Source of the DNA: Hamadaea flava
Lineage (GTDB): Bacteria > Actinomycetota > Actinomycetes > Mycobacteriales > Micromonosporaceae
Assembly: GCF_024172085.1 (NCBI RefSeq)
Contig: NZ_JAMZDZ010000001.1
Location: 558,001-622,000 of the forward strand
Reading direction: 5' to 3'
Length of the DNA stretch: 64,000 nt
Shown here: positions 7,714-15,654 of the stretch, piece after piece
How positions within the stretch are numbered: the first letter of the stretch is position 1
Layout of the letters: every line of letters starts with the position of its first letter
Notes under the pieces: model-generated
The model's database searches: none
What the model was told of the DNA's origin: nothing
The model's input: the letters and a program-made list of their open reading frames with translations, nothing else
Position numbers and translations under genes: made by a program

Positions 7714-8652
7714 TCAGTGCGGGATCGGGCGGCGCGGCCGGATCTCGGCCTGCTCCCGGTACGCCTCGATCGCCAGCCCGACCTCCAGCGGCGTACGGGA
7801 GTGCTCGATCAGGTCGCGGTAGCGCAGCTCGGCGGCCAGCGCGTCCAGGCCGACGACGAAGTACAGCGCCATCAACGGGTTCACGAACAGCTCGGTGCCA
7901 CGAGTCCGCGCGGTCACCGGTGCGTTGCCGAACTGGCCTCGCAGCGCGGCCGCGACCTGACCGTGCACGATGCTGGCATGCGCCGGGTGTTCGCGGGCGG
8001 CGTGCGCGACCGCCTCCAGATAGCCTTCCGGCGACACGGTGCAGGCGCCGTGATAGCCACCCGTCCGTTGCAGCGCGGCCAGGTTCTCCAGCACGTGCGC
8101 ATGGCAGACGCCGTGATGTGAGTCGATGCCGAAGCCGAGGCTGACGACCAGCTTCAGCGGCACGTCGAGGCCCGAGACCGCCGTCAGACTGGTCATGTCC
8201 TCCTCCGGCGTGCCGATGCCGGCCTCGTCGCCGCGCATCAGGATGTCGGTGCCGCCGTCGGCCAGGACGATCGCGTCGACGTCCAGCAGCTCCACCAGCT
8301 TCCGGTACGCCGCCCGCAGCGGGCGGACGCCGGTGCGTTCGAAGGCGTACACGACGGGATCGTGGCCCTTGGTGTGCAGCCAGCGGGCGAGCGCACGTTC
8401 GGGAAAGTACCGGTCGTTGCCGGGCGAGTCCGACCGGATCACGGCCAGCCCGGTACGCAGCCACGCGTCCGGCTTGAGCATGCCCAGCTCGCTGATCGAG
8501 AAGCTCGCCAGCGACACGCGTACGCCCGCCGCGCGCAGCGCCAACGCCAGCGGCAGTCCGGCGTACACGTCGAAGCCACCGCCGGCCCCGGCGATCAGCA
8601 CATGACGGGCTGATCGGAGACGGTCGGCGACGGGCAGGGACAGCAGTGTCAC
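7714..8652 (-). CDS. DUF1152 domain protein
   Basis: 312 residues. The N-terminus VLIAGAGGGFDVYAGLPLALAL is the glycine-rich loop that defines DUF1152, and DAIVLADGGTDILMRGDE is its second conserved block. The family is widespread in actinobacteria and has no proven reaction; the fold suggests nucleotide or small-ligand binding. ATG at 8652 starts just before the glycine loop. It is a single gene, convergent with 7032-7685. Confidence 0.8.
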   Translation of the reverse strand: MTLLSLPVADRLRSARHVLIAGAGGGFDVYAGLPLALALRAAGVRVSLASFSISELGMLKPDAWLRTGLAVIRSDSPGNDRYFPERALARWLHTKGHDPVVYAFERTGVRPLRAAYRKLVELLDVDAIVLADGGTDILMRGDEAGIGTPEEDMTSLTAVSGLDVPLKLVVSLGFGIDSHHGVCHAHVLENLAALQRTGGYHGACTVSPEGYLEAVAHAAREHPAHASIVHGQVAAALRGQFGNAPVTARTRGTELFVNPLMALYFVVGLDALAAELRYRDLIEHSRTPLEVGLAIEAYREQAEIRPRRPIPH

Positions 8653-8694
8653 GCGGCCACGGTAGCGAGCCTCCCGAGCTGGGCGCGACGCATT

Positions 8695-9210
8695 TCAGCG
8701 GAGCAGGTCCTGGATGAAGTCCGTCTTCGCGCGGGTGTACGCCCGACGGTCGTCGGCGTGCCGGGCGGCGAGGTCGCGCTTGAGAGTGCTGTAGCGGGTG
8801 ACCGCATCCGGATCGGCGCGGAGGCGATCGCGTACGGCGAGGTAGCGCGACCACTGCGGATCGTCGGCGGCGACCACGTGCAGATGGATGATCCGCACCC
8901 ATGCCTCGGACTCCTTGACGAAGACCTGCCCGCCGTCCGGCCCGGCGTCGCCGCGATAGATGTACCCGGCTCCGGTGAGCGCGTCCCGCGCTGGATCGAA
9001 CGGCACTCCAGGTCCCTGGCGGACGGCGAGGTCGATCACCGGCTTCGCGGCGAGCCCCGGCACCGAGGTCGATCCGATGTGCTCGACACCGCCCGTCAGC
9101 CCGCCGAGCAGCGCCGCCACGTCGGCCGCATAGGCGGAGCCGGTGACCAGCCACGACGGGTCGTGGTCGGCGACCGTCACCGTTCCATACCGTAAGCCGA
9201 GCTGGGGCAT
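8695..9210 (-). CDS. GrpB/UPF0157 family protein (nucleotidyltransferase fold)
   Basis: 171 residues with the family pattern VTVADHDPSWL, VEHIGSTSVPGLAAKPVIDLAV and YIYRGDAGPDGGQVFVKES. GrpB proteins share the nucleotidyltransferase fold; GSTSVPGLAAKPVIDL holds the Gly-Ser and Asp positions. The activity is not established for most members. Its 5' end overlaps the 3' end of the upstream membrane-protein gene by 34 bases, so the two may be cotranscribed. Confidence 0.85.
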   Translation of the reverse strand: MPQLGLRYGTVTVADHDPSWLVTGSAYAADVAALLGGLTGGVEHIGSTSVPGLAAKPVIDLAVRQGPGVPFDPARDALTGAGYIYRGDAGPDGGQVFVKESEAWVRIIHLHVVAADDPQWSRYLAVRDRLRADPDAVTRYSTLKRDLAARHADDRRAYTRAKTDFIQDLLR

Positions 9211-9605
9211 GAGGTGACTCTACGTACCCAGGGTGCGAGCTGGAGTACGCCGAAGGTCACCTCCACGGCGAGGAAGACCCACAGGATTCCGCTGACCCCG
9301 TGGCCCAGGGCGTACGCGAACCAGGTGGAGAACAGCAGCCGGGCGAATCCGTCGAACAGCCCGTGGATCGGCAGCGGACGGGTGATCCGCAGCAGCGCCC
9401 AGATCAGCACGACCGAGCCCATCAGGGTGGCGTACAGGGATTGGAGGGGGTCGAGGGGTGGGAAGCCGCCGAGGCCGACGGCCGTTCCCAGGTCCGACAA
9501 CGCGTCGTGCAGCAGCGCGTATGTCCATGGGGTTGCGAACCCGGCCGTCACGATCAGGTCGTACCAGGCGCTGATCCGGACGGTCCGCAGGTATTTCTTC
9601 GTCAT
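9177..9605 (-). CDS. Small integral membrane protein, target of divergent MerR
   Basis: 142 residues with about four membrane segments (around SAWYDLIVTAGFATPWTYALL, SLYATLMGSVVLIWALL, LLFSTWFAYALGHGVSGIL and ILWVFLAVEVTFGVL). The ATG at 9605 faces the MerR gene, and the shared intergenic region has a MerR-type promoter reading toward this gene. Function is unknown; a membrane permease or stress protein switched on by the MerR effector is the natural guess. Upstream in-frame starts would run through the promoter and are rejected. Confidence 0.7.
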   Translation of the reverse strand: MTKKYLRTVRISAWYDLIVTAGFATPWTYALLHDALSDLGTAVGLGGFPPLDPLQSLYATLMGSVVLIWALLRITRPLPIHGLFDGFARLLFSTWFAYALGHGVSGILWVFLAVEVTFGVLQLAPWVRRVTSCPSSAYGMER

Positions 9606-9612
9606 GATCGGG

Positions 9613-9644
9613 ACGCTAAACCCTGGAGTACGCTCCAAGGTCAA
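9613..9644 (-). promoter_or_regulatory. MerR-type promoter with dyad in a 19-20 bp spacer
   Basis: Read on the minus strand, a -35 TTGACC (9639-9644) is followed by a spacer that holds the imperfect dyad CCTTGGAGCGTACTCCAGG (9622-9640), then TTAGCG/TAGCGT as -10. The over-long spacer centred on a dyad is the signature of promoters twisted into shape by MerR activators such as SoxR or CueR. It points at the membrane gene 9177-9605. Confidence 0.65.
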
Positions 9645-9657
9645 GTGAAGGAGGAGC

Positions 9658-10023
9658 ATGCGCATCGGGGAACTCGCCGAGCGGGCCGGGCTGAGCACCG
9701 ACACCGTGCGGTTCTACGAGAAGGTCGGCCTGGTGGCGAGTCGGCGGCTGAGCAACGGCTACCGCGACTTCCCGCCTGAGACGCTGCCCTGGCTGGAGTA
9801 TGTCCGCACGGCCCAGCGCCTCGGGTTCTCGCTGGCCGAGATCGTCCGCACCGGCGAGCGGCTGAAGGACTCGCCCGACAGCGCCGCCGCGCTGTCCGCG
9901 CTGTTCGCCGAGAAGATCGACGTGATCGATGCGCGGATGGCCGACCTCGCGCAGTTGCGGTCCGAGCTGGCCGATCGCGTCGGCACTGCCTGCCCGCTGC
10001 AGGTCGCGGCCACCCCCGCATGA
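9658..10023 (+). CDS. MerR-family transcriptional regulator
   Basis: 121 residues: winged helix-turn-helix MRIGELAERAGLSTDTVRFYEKVGLV at the N-terminus, then RTAQRLGFSLAEI and a dimerisation coiled coil (EKIDVIDARMADLAQLRSEL). The start is supported by GAAGGAGGAG just upstream. The only late cysteine (TACPL) lies near the C-terminus, so a classic metal- or redox-sensing cysteine set is not obvious. It most likely controls the divergent membrane gene and itself through the dyad at 9622-9640. Confidence 0.88.
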   Translation: MRIGELAERAGLSTDTVRFYEKVGLVASRRLSNGYRDFPPETLPWLEYVRTAQRLGFSLAEIVRTGERLKDSPDSAAALSALFAEKIDVIDARMADLAQLRSELADRVGTACPLQVAATPA

Positions 10024-10052
10024 TGTCGGAGGCGTGTGGCAGTCTCACTGGC

Positions 10053-10481
10053 ATGCCCCCGATGACCTTGACCGCTGTCGAGAACGCGCTGCGCGCCAGC
10101 TGGGCCGCCGACACGTGCTCCCCCGACGACCTGGAGCGGTCGGGCTGGGACGACGCCAATCCGTCCCTCGGCCACTGCGATGTGACCGCCTTGATCCTGC
10201 ACGACCTCTTCGGCGGCGACCTGGTCCTGGGCGACGTGCACACCGCCGGCGGGGCGCCGCAGGGGTACCACTGGTGGAACCGCCTGGGCAGCGGGATGGA
10301 GATCGACCTGACCCGCGAGCAGTTTCAGGCGGGCGAAGTCGTCTCCGGCGCCCGGGTCGTCCAGCGGCCATCCGGCCCGTTGAAGCGGCGCAACGACGAA
10401 TACGAGCTGCTCCGGCGGCGGGTCGAGGATCAGCTCGGCGAGCCGCTTCCGCGTCGCGACACCGCTCAGGCGTCGGTGTAG
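10053..10481 (+). CDS. YunG-like conserved protein
   Basis: 142 residues, soluble. It contains GHCDVTALILHDLFGGDLVLGDVHTAGGAPQGYHWWNRLGSGMEIDLTREQF, a Cys-then-His-then-Asp order that recalls cysteine-peptidase-like folds; this resembles YunG-family proteins of unknown role. ATGs at 10020 and 10023 overlap the MerR stop and are possible starts, but homology-like sequence begins at MTLTAVENALRASW. Its 3' end overlaps the convergent ABC transporter gene by 16 bases. Confidence 0.55.
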   Translation: MPPMTLTAVENALRASWAADTCSPDDLERSGWDDANPSLGHCDVTALILHDLFGGDLVLGDVHTAGGAPQGYHWWNRLGSGMEIDLTREQFQAGEVVSGARVVQRPSGPLKRRNDEYELLRRRVEDQLGEPLPRRDTAQASV

Positions 10482-12367
10482 CCGATCTTCTGCAGGTCGT
10501 ACCAGGTCTTGTAGAGCCCGCCCCCGGCGATCAGCTCGGCGTGCGTACCCTGATCGACCAGGCGGCCCTCATGAAGCACGAAGATCACGTCGGCGTGGCG
10601 TACGTTGGCGAGCCGGTGCGTGATCAGCACGGTGGTCTTCGCGCCGTGGCGGGCGCGTACCGAGGCGAACAGAGCGGCCTCGGCGCGGGCGTCCAGCGCC
10701 GACGACGGCTCGTCCATGATCAGCAGATCGGCGTCTCGGAAGAAGCCGCGGGCGGCGGCGAGCCGCTGCCACTGGCCGCCGGACAGATCCTGGCCGCCTT
10801 CGAAGCTGCGGTCGAGCAGGGTCGCGTACCCGTGGGGCAGGTCGAGGATCATCTCGTGGGCCACGGCGGCCCGCGCGGCCGCCTCGACCGGATCGCGTCC
10901 GCCGTCGACGGACAGGTCGCCCAGCCGGATGTTGGTCTCGGCGGTGAACGGCCACTGCCAATGGTCCTGCGTCACCGCGCTGAACGCGGCCCGGACCGCG
11001 CCCGCGTCGAGATCCGGCAGCCGGTGCTCGTCCCACCAGACCGTTCCTCTGTCCGGGGTGCGCAGTCCCATGAGGACTGCGGCGAGGGTGGTCTTCCCCG
11101 AGCCGTTCTCGCCCACGAACGCCACCGTCTGTCCGGCCTGGATAGTCAGGCTCACCCCGTCGACCGCCGGTCGGTCGCGATCGGCATAGGTCAAGGTCAC
11201 AGCATCCAGCCTGAGCGTGCGGAACGGTGGCGGCATCAGCGGTTCCGCCGGGCCGCTGGGGGTCAGCCGCCGCGCTCGCGTCAGGAACTCCTCCAAGTCA
11301 CGCAGGTGGCGACCGTCCGCGTACAACTCGTTGATGTAGATGGTGGCGACGTGGAGGCTGTTGCGCGCCGACTGGAGGGCGACCACGGCGGTGGCCGCGG
11401 CCGCGAGCGGGAGATGCCCGGTGACCAGGAGCCCCGCGAGCAGCCCGTAGACCCCGGCGTTGCAGACGCCGGTGATGATCGCGCCGGTGGTGGTCGTGGC
11501 GGTGACCGCCCGGGCGAGCCGCAGCTGCGCAGCGGTCTCGGCGTCCATGACCACGTCGTACTGTCGCAACAGGAAGTCACGCAGGTGATAGGCGCGCAGT
11601 TCGGCGGCGGAACCGCGCCGTGCCATCAGTTCCGTGAGTATCCACACTCGACGCCGCCGGATCGAGCCGAGCAGGTACTCGCGGTAGCGCTGACCGCCCG
11701 CGCGCAGCGCCGACCACGCCTCCGGGACGCTCGCGGCCAGCAGGGCGGCCGGCAGCAGCGGATGCAGGATCGCCAGGGCGGCGCCCGCGGCGATCACCCC
11801 GATCACGCCCGCCATCAGGTTGATCGCGTGCCGGACCACGTTCCAGACCGCGTCCACTCCCCGCCCGCTGCCACGTTCCAGCTCGTCGGTGAAGCCTTCA
11901 CTGTCGTACGCCGAGAGGGGCACCGCAGTCGTCGCCTCGAAGAGGGAGCGCTCGGCCTGCTGACGCAACCGGGGTTCGAGGCGCGTTTGAGTCCACCCGG
12001 AGGCGATGCCGAGCGCGCCCCGGACGGCGGTGAGGACGACCAGCGTGAGCAGCGCGGGCACGGCGGCCTCGACGCGTTCGACCGTCGGCCCTTGGGAGAG
12101 CACGGCGATGAGGACCCGTTGGGTGGTCAGCAGGCCCAGCGTCGCCATGACCCCGGCGGTGACCGTGATGCCGATCGTGGCGATGGTGCCCGCGCGGTCG
12201 GCCGCCATCGCGCGCCGGAACGCGGTCGCGATCAAGCGCGGCAAGGCTTTGGCGACCCCCGCGATACCGGCGTCGACGCTCGCCTGGAGGCCGACCTCCC
12301 ACCACGCGCTGCGCAATTTGGGGATGTCGCTCACCCGTTTCATGGTCGCGGCGTGAGCGCGATTCAC
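10466..12367 (-). CDS. ABC transporter, fused membrane and ATPase domains
   Basis: 633 residues, a half-transporter of the exporter type. The first 330 residues hold about five to six membrane helices. The ATPase half has Walker A GENGSGKTT, Q-loop VTQDHWQW, signature LSGGQ and Walker B LLIMDEPSSALD, with the H-loop at LITHRLANV. GTG at 12367 has TAGGAG eight bases upstream; ATG at 12343 is an alternative. Half-exporters work as dimers, so a homodimer or an unlinked partner is needed. The substrate is unknown. Confidence 0.9.
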   Translation of the reverse strand: MNRAHAATMKRVSDIPKLRSAWWEVGLQASVDAGIAGVAKALPRLIATAFRRAMAADRAGTIATIGITVTAGVMATLGLLTTQRVLIAVLSQGPTVERVEAAVPALLTLVVLTAVRGALGIASGWTQTRLEPRLRQQAERSLFEATTAVPLSAYDSEGFTDELERGSGRGVDAVWNVVRHAINLMAGVIGVIAAGAALAILHPLLPAALLAASVPEAWSALRAGGQRYREYLLGSIRRRRVWILTELMARRGSAAELRAYHLRDFLLRQYDVVMDAETAAQLRLARAVTATTTTGAIITGVCNAGVYGLLAGLLVTGHLPLAAAATAVVALQSARNSLHVATIYINELYADGRHLRDLEEFLTRARRLTPSGPAEPLMPPPFRTLRLDAVTLTYADRDRPAVDGVSLTIQAGQTVAFVGENGSGKTTLAAVLMGLRTPDRGTVWWDEHRLPDLDAGAVRAAFSAVTQDHWQWPFTAETNIRLGDLSVDGGRDPVEAAARAAVAHEMILDLPHGYATLLDRSFEGGQDLSGGQWQRLAAARGFFRDADLLIMDEPSSALDARAEAALFASVRARHGAKTTVLITHRLANVRHADVIFVLHEGRLVDQGTHAELIAGGGLYKTWYDLQKIGYTDA

Positions 12368-12383
12368 GAAGACTCCTACGCTC

Positions 12384-12818
12384 CTACGTGAGAGTCTTCG
12401 AGTAACAGTGGGTCCAGAGCTGGTCGACGTACTTGCCGTACCGCGGAGTCTCGGCGTACCCGCTGCTCTCGTAGAGAGCGATCGCCTCGGGCTGCCGGTT
12501 GCCGGTGGTGAGCCGGATCGACCGGTAGCCGCGGTCCCGCCCGGTCTGCTCCAATGCCTTCAGCAGCGCCCGGGCCAGCCCGCGACCCCGGTACGCCGGA
12601 CTCACGTACATCCGCTTGACCTCGCCGGAGTCCTCGGTCGCCGCCTGCAGCGCCCCGCAGCCGACCGCCTGCCCCTCGACGACGGCGACGAGATACGTCG
12701 CGCCCGGCTGGACCTGCGAGCGGCCTTCGGCCCCGTATCGGGTGACGAGTTCGGCGAAGGCCGCACCGAGCAGGGCGTCCAACTCCGTATCGCCGAGTTC
12801 TCGCTGCTCCACGTACAT
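12384..12818 (-). CDS. GNAT-family N-acetyltransferase
   Basis: 144 residues with the acetyl-CoA binding block VKRMYVSPAYRGRGLARALLKALE and the later NRQPEAIALYESSGYAETPRYGKY. On the minus strand TACGGT lies seven bases before ATG 12818, so a leaderless start there is likely; a GTG three codons earlier is the alternative. It ends 16 bases before the ABC transporter start and may be cotranscribed with it. Confidence 0.85.
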   Translation of the reverse strand: MYVEQRELGDTELDALLGAAFAELVTRYGAEGRSQVQPGATYLVAVVEGQAVGCGALQAATEDSGEVKRMYVSPAYRGRGLARALLKALEQTGRDRGYRSIRLTTGNRQPEAIALYESSGYAETPRYGKYVDQLWTHCYSKTLT

Positions 12819-12861
12819 GCCGGTCACCGTAGGACGAACGCATTACGTCCGTGTTACGCGC

Positions 12862-13407
12862 TTACCGTCGGCCGCCGGGCTCCCAGCCGTACACCTCGAT
12901 GTCGGCGTACCGGTCGGCGGTGAGGATGTCGCGCGCCGTCTGCTCGTCCGGCGCACGCAGCAACGCCGCCGTCCCCAGCCAAGCCGTCCCGTCGTCCGAC
13001 AACAGCGGCCCGTACGCGATCAGCCCATCACGATCGGGGACCTCGGTGTCCGCCGGCTCGCCCTCGCCGAGCCCCAGCACGAGGTAGCGGTTGGTCTCCT
13101 CCCGCAGCCCCGGGAACTCCCACATCGTCCGCCCGAGCAGATTGCGCCACCGCCGCAGCAGCACATCCCGGTACGCCCCCGCCTGGTAATTCGGCTCCTC
13201 GAAAGCGAATCGCCGAGCGGCCGCCGCATCCGGCAGCTCGACGACGTGAACGCTGCCCAACAGCGTCTCGCCGTCCACCGAGAACACCGGGCCGCGCGCG
13301 ATCAGCTCCGCCTCGAACCCGTCCATGTACGCCCAATGCGGCTCGATCAGCGCATCCCGCAATGGCAGCGAACCAGGCCGGTCGCGGTGGTAGCAGAAGA
13401 ACTCCAT
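12862..13407 (-). CDS. Tandem YCII-related protein
   Basis: 181 residues made of two related halves. The first (FFCYHRDRPG, then DGFEAELIARGPVFSVDG and GSVHVVELPDAAAARRF) and the second (DGLIAYGPLLSDDGTAWLGTAALLRAPDEQTARDILTADRYADIEVYGWEPG) both follow the YCII ferredoxin-like pattern of small dehydratase-like proteins. No catalytic role is proven. ATG at 13407 (MEFFCYH) is preferred over the ATG at 13416. In-frame sequence upstream runs into repeats and is not coding. Confidence 0.7.
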   Translation of the reverse strand: MEFFCYHRDRPGSLPLRDALIEPHWAYMDGFEAELIARGPVFSVDGETLLGSVHVVELPDAAAARRFAFEEPNYQAGAYRDVLLRRWRNLLGRTMWEFPGLREETNRYLVLGLGEGEPADTEVPDRDGLIAYGPLLSDDGTAWLGTAALLRAPDEQTARDILTADRYADIEVYGWEPGGRR

Positions 13408-13439
13408 GCCGATCATCTTGCAGCACCCTGCCACCGGTT

Positions 13440-13557
13440 TACGCGTTGGCTGGTTTGCCCCGTTGGCGGCGTCCGGCGGGGCAGCGCTTCCCCGTTGGCC
13501 GGGCGGCGTCCGGCGGGGCCGCTCTCCCCCGTTAGCCGGGTGGCGTCCAGCGGACGC
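13440..13557. repeat. Three diverged GC-rich direct repeats
   Basis: Three imperfect copies of a roughly 28-base block (CCCCGTTGGC..GGCGTCCGGCGGGG) lie head to tail, each able to pair partly with itself. No gene covers them. They abut the palindromic element at 13558. Confidence 0.5.
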
Positions 13558-13623
13558 ATGATCCACATCCCGTTTCGTGTCGGAATCGGGGGCGGATGCG
13601 ACACACGACGGGATGTGGATCAT
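13558..13623. repeat. Long palindromic element, copy 1
   Basis: Twenty-five-base arms (13558-13582 and 13599-13623, outer 16 bases perfect, two mismatches inside) flank a 16-base loop. The arm begins ATGATCCACATCCCGT. The same 16 bases recur at 25952-25967 with a decayed partner arm, so this is a dispersed element rather than a simple terminator. A run of T is absent. Confidence 0.75.
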
Positions 13624-13840
13624 CCTTCGACGCGTGCGCCATCGACGTTCGCCGCCCGACCGAGCGCGCGAATCAGCGCAGCATCAGCGACGAAGAAGTG
13701 GAGGGCGGCGGGGTCGTGGCCAACTTGATCTTCCCAAGCCGGGTCTTTCCCGCCGCCCTTTGGCCGCGTGCCCACGATGGGGTCATCCGTCCGGCCCGCT
13801 CAGAACAGCAGGAAGATTAGCACAAAAGTTCGAACATGGC
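13624..13840. other. Intergenic stretch without a recognisable gene
   Basis: Part of a 612-base gap (13408-14019). It holds GTGGAGGGCGGCGGG near 13698, a string that recurs near 14323 just upstream of the second copy of the 140-base repeat. No ORF here has convincing coding features. Confidence 0.5.
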
Positions 13841-13980
13841 GTCGGACTCCACGCCCCGCCGCCCAAGCCGGCGCCCCCGAGGTTCGAGTCTGCCGATCCG
13901 GCTCATACCGAGAACGAGATTACTGTCCACCTACGACAGAATCGGCGCGGACGTTCCAGCAGCCGAGCACCGGCCGGTCG
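13841..13980. repeat. 140-bp direct repeat, copy A
   Basis: Identical as read to 14374-14513. Part of it equals the reverse complement of the last codons and the downstream flank of the histidine phosphatase gene, so copy A is a loose gene 3' end. The flank after it (GTTTCCTAGTGAGG) still resembles the matching phosphatase codons (GTTCGCTGGTGAGG), so the duplication was once longer. Confidence 0.85.
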
Positions 13981-14019
13981 CGTTTCCTAGTGAGGCAACG
14001 ACGGTTGCCCGGGTGAGCG

Positions 14020-14256
14020 TCATGACGTCAGCTGGCGGCCGAGTCCGGTGATCGCGACTGCCACGCCGACGAGGATGAAGAAGATCCCGAACGCCCGGTG
14101 CAACTTCGGGTGCTCAGCCCAGAACCGAAGCTGCCGTACATGAGGTTGGCGCGGATCGAGGACGAACGACACCCAGATCACGAACAAGCCGATGAGTATG
14201 AAGATGATCCCGCCGCCGATGGCGCCGGCCGGGGTGGCTTCCTCCCTCGGTTGCAT
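14020..14256 (-). CDS. Small two-helix membrane protein
   Basis: 78 residues from ATG 14256, chosen because CAGGAGGT lies ten bases upstream; a GTG at 14289 would add eleven residues. Two hydrophobic helices are clear: GAIGGGIIFILIGLFVIWVSFVL and AFGIFFILVGVAVAITGLG, joined by a basic loop. The family is not recognised. The gene lies between the two copies of the 140-base repeat. Confidence 0.65.
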   Translation of the reverse strand: MQPREEATPAGAIGGGIIFILIGLFVIWVSFVLDPRQPHVRQLRFWAEHPKLHRAFGIFFILVGVAVAITGLGRQLTS

Positions 14257-14373
14257 CGGCTCAGCCACCTCCTGTTTAGCGACGATCACCCGCGGCGAGG
14301 GTAGACGACCCTGGCAAAAGGAGGTGGAGGGCGGCGGGTTACGTGACGGATCTGGTTATCGCCCGTCATGCGT

Positions 14374-14513
14374 GTCGGACTCCACGCCCCGCCGCCCAAG
14401 CCGGCGCCCCCGAGGTTCGAGTCTGCCGATCCGGCTCATACCGAGAACGAGATTACTGTCCACCTACGACAGAATCGGCGCGGACGTTCCAGCAGCCGAG
14501 CACCGGCCGGTCG
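14374..14513. repeat. 140-bp direct repeat, copy B
   Basis: Second copy of the 13841-13980 repeat. Its right part encodes the last residues of the histidine phosphatase and its left part is the gene's downstream flank. This is the likely original, because the coding frame continues beyond it. Confidence 0.85.
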
Positions 14514-15064
14514 TGTTCGCTGGTGAGGATGCTGATCGTCGCGGTGTGCGGGTGCGCGAAAAGCCGTCCTGCTTCAGGCGGCAGGCCGAGCCAGCGGGCG
14601 GCGAGGACGCGTTGCAGGTGACCGTGCAGGACGAGTACGACGTCGCCGCCCGCCAGCAACGGCTCCACGCGACCGAGAACGGCGTCGATTCGCGCCCCGA
14701 CCTGCTCAACCGACTCACCGGGATGGGCGGAATCGCCGGGGATCACGCCGTCGCGCCAGAGGTCCCAGCCCGGCCGCGTCGCCTCGATCTGCTGTTCGGT
14801 CAGTCCTTCGTAGCCGCCGTAGTCCCACTCCCACAAGTCCTCATCGGTACGCACCCCTGGCAGCCCGATCAGCGCCGCGCTCTGCACGGCCCGATCCGCT
14901 GGGCTGGCGTACGCCGCTGTCACCGGGCGTGCGGCGAAGACCGGGGCGAGCCGGCCTACGGCGGCCCGGCCTGCTTCCGTCATCGGGATGTCGGTGCGTC
15001 CGGCGTACTGGCCGGTGCGGCTCCACTCGGTCTCGCCGTGCCGGACCAGAATCAGCTCACCCAT
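14453..15064 (-). CDS. Histidine phosphatase (phosphoglycerate-mutase-like)
   Basis: 203 residues. The catalytic RHG is at LILVRHGETEWSRTGQYAGRTDIPMTEAG (7-10), the second His is in VVLVLHGHLQRVLAARWLG, and the acidic position is in the WEWDYGGYEGLT block. These enzymes form a phosphohistidine and hydrolyse sugar phosphates or similar small phosphates; the substrate is not evident. It starts one base after the stop of 15066-15545 (GGGAG ahead of the ATG), so the two form an operon. Confidence 0.9.
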   Translation of the reverse strand: MGELILVRHGETEWSRTGQYAGRTDIPMTEAGRAAVGRLAPVFAARPVTAAYASPADRAVQSAALIGLPGVRTDEDLWEWDYGGYEGLTEQQIEATRPGWDLWRDGVIPGDSAHPGESVEQVGARIDAVLGRVEPLLAGGDVVLVLHGHLQRVLAARWLGLPPEAGRLFAHPHTATISILTSEHDRPVLGCWNVRADSVVGGQ

Positions 15065-15065
15065 C

Positions 15066-15545
15066 TCAAGACTCCCATCCGGCCTGTTCGCAGAGCGTCA
15101 TCACCCGTTGCAGCGCTTGGCTGCTGTCTTGGAGGGCCGCCACCCGAGCCTGCAACGCGGCCAACGCGGCGGCGCCCGACTTCGAGTCGTACGCGTCGGC
15201 CGCGTCCGCGAAGCGCTCCTCCGCCGCAGCCGCGGCGAGCAGGGCCGCCCGTAGGTCGGAGCTGTCGGCCTTGTCGGCGGCGTCGCGCGTGTCCGACGCC
15301 AGGCGGCGGAACGAAGCGGCGTCGCCGGAGGTCGCCGCACCCCGGCCGTCACCGTTCAGTGCCAGTTCGCAGGCGGCGGCGTCGCCGCTGTCCCGCCCGA
15401 ACTCCCAGTAGACGGCGCCGCCGCAGGAGCACAGCAGGCACAGCGCGATCACGCCCGCGATCACGAAGTAGTACCACTTCAGCTGGAACCCGGTCTTGAC
15501 CGGCGGCTGCGGCTGGAGCGGTGGCGGCGTGGGCGCAGGCTGCAT
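15066..15545 (-). CDS. Membrane-anchored hypothetical protein
   Basis: 159 residues: a proline-rich cytoplasmic N-terminus (MQPAPTPPPLQPQPPV), one membrane helix (WYYFVIAGVIALCLLCSCGGAVYW) and an alanine-rich, probably helical extracellular part with repeated AA..A/DAAD patterns and two cysteines. No family is recognised. It is the first gene of the pair with the histidine phosphatase. Confidence 0.65.
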   Translation of the reverse strand: MQPAPTPPPLQPQPPVKTGFQLKWYYFVIAGVIALCLLCSCGGAVYWEFGRDSGDAAACELALNGDGRGAATSGDAASFRRLASDTRDAADKADSSDLRAALLAAAAAEERFADAADAYDSKSGAAALAALQARVAALQDSSQALQRVMTLCEQAGWES

Positions 15546-15642
15546 GTCCGTCCCTTGTGGATGTCGAGAAGAGTGGGCGCCGCCGACGGTATCAGTCCTT
15601 GATCACCCCAGGTCGGCCAGGGAACCACGGGGCACCTGGCGT

Positions 15643-15648
15643 TACGAT
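15643..15648 (+). promoter_or_regulatory. -10 box TACGAT for a leaderless transcript
   Basis: TACGAT ends six bases before GTG 15655, which supports this GTG as the start of the HAD gene. Confidence 0.35.
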
Positions 15649-15654
15649 TCAGCT

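Noticed and set aside
13841-13980. Possible tRNA T arm (GGTTCGAGTCTGCC) inside the 140-bp repeat
   Set aside because: The stem does not close and the repeat is explained as a duplicated gene 3' end.
13577-14051. Several short ORFs in the repeat patch
   Set aside because: They translate the palindrome and the 140-bp repeat, with no ribosome sites and no family-like sequence.
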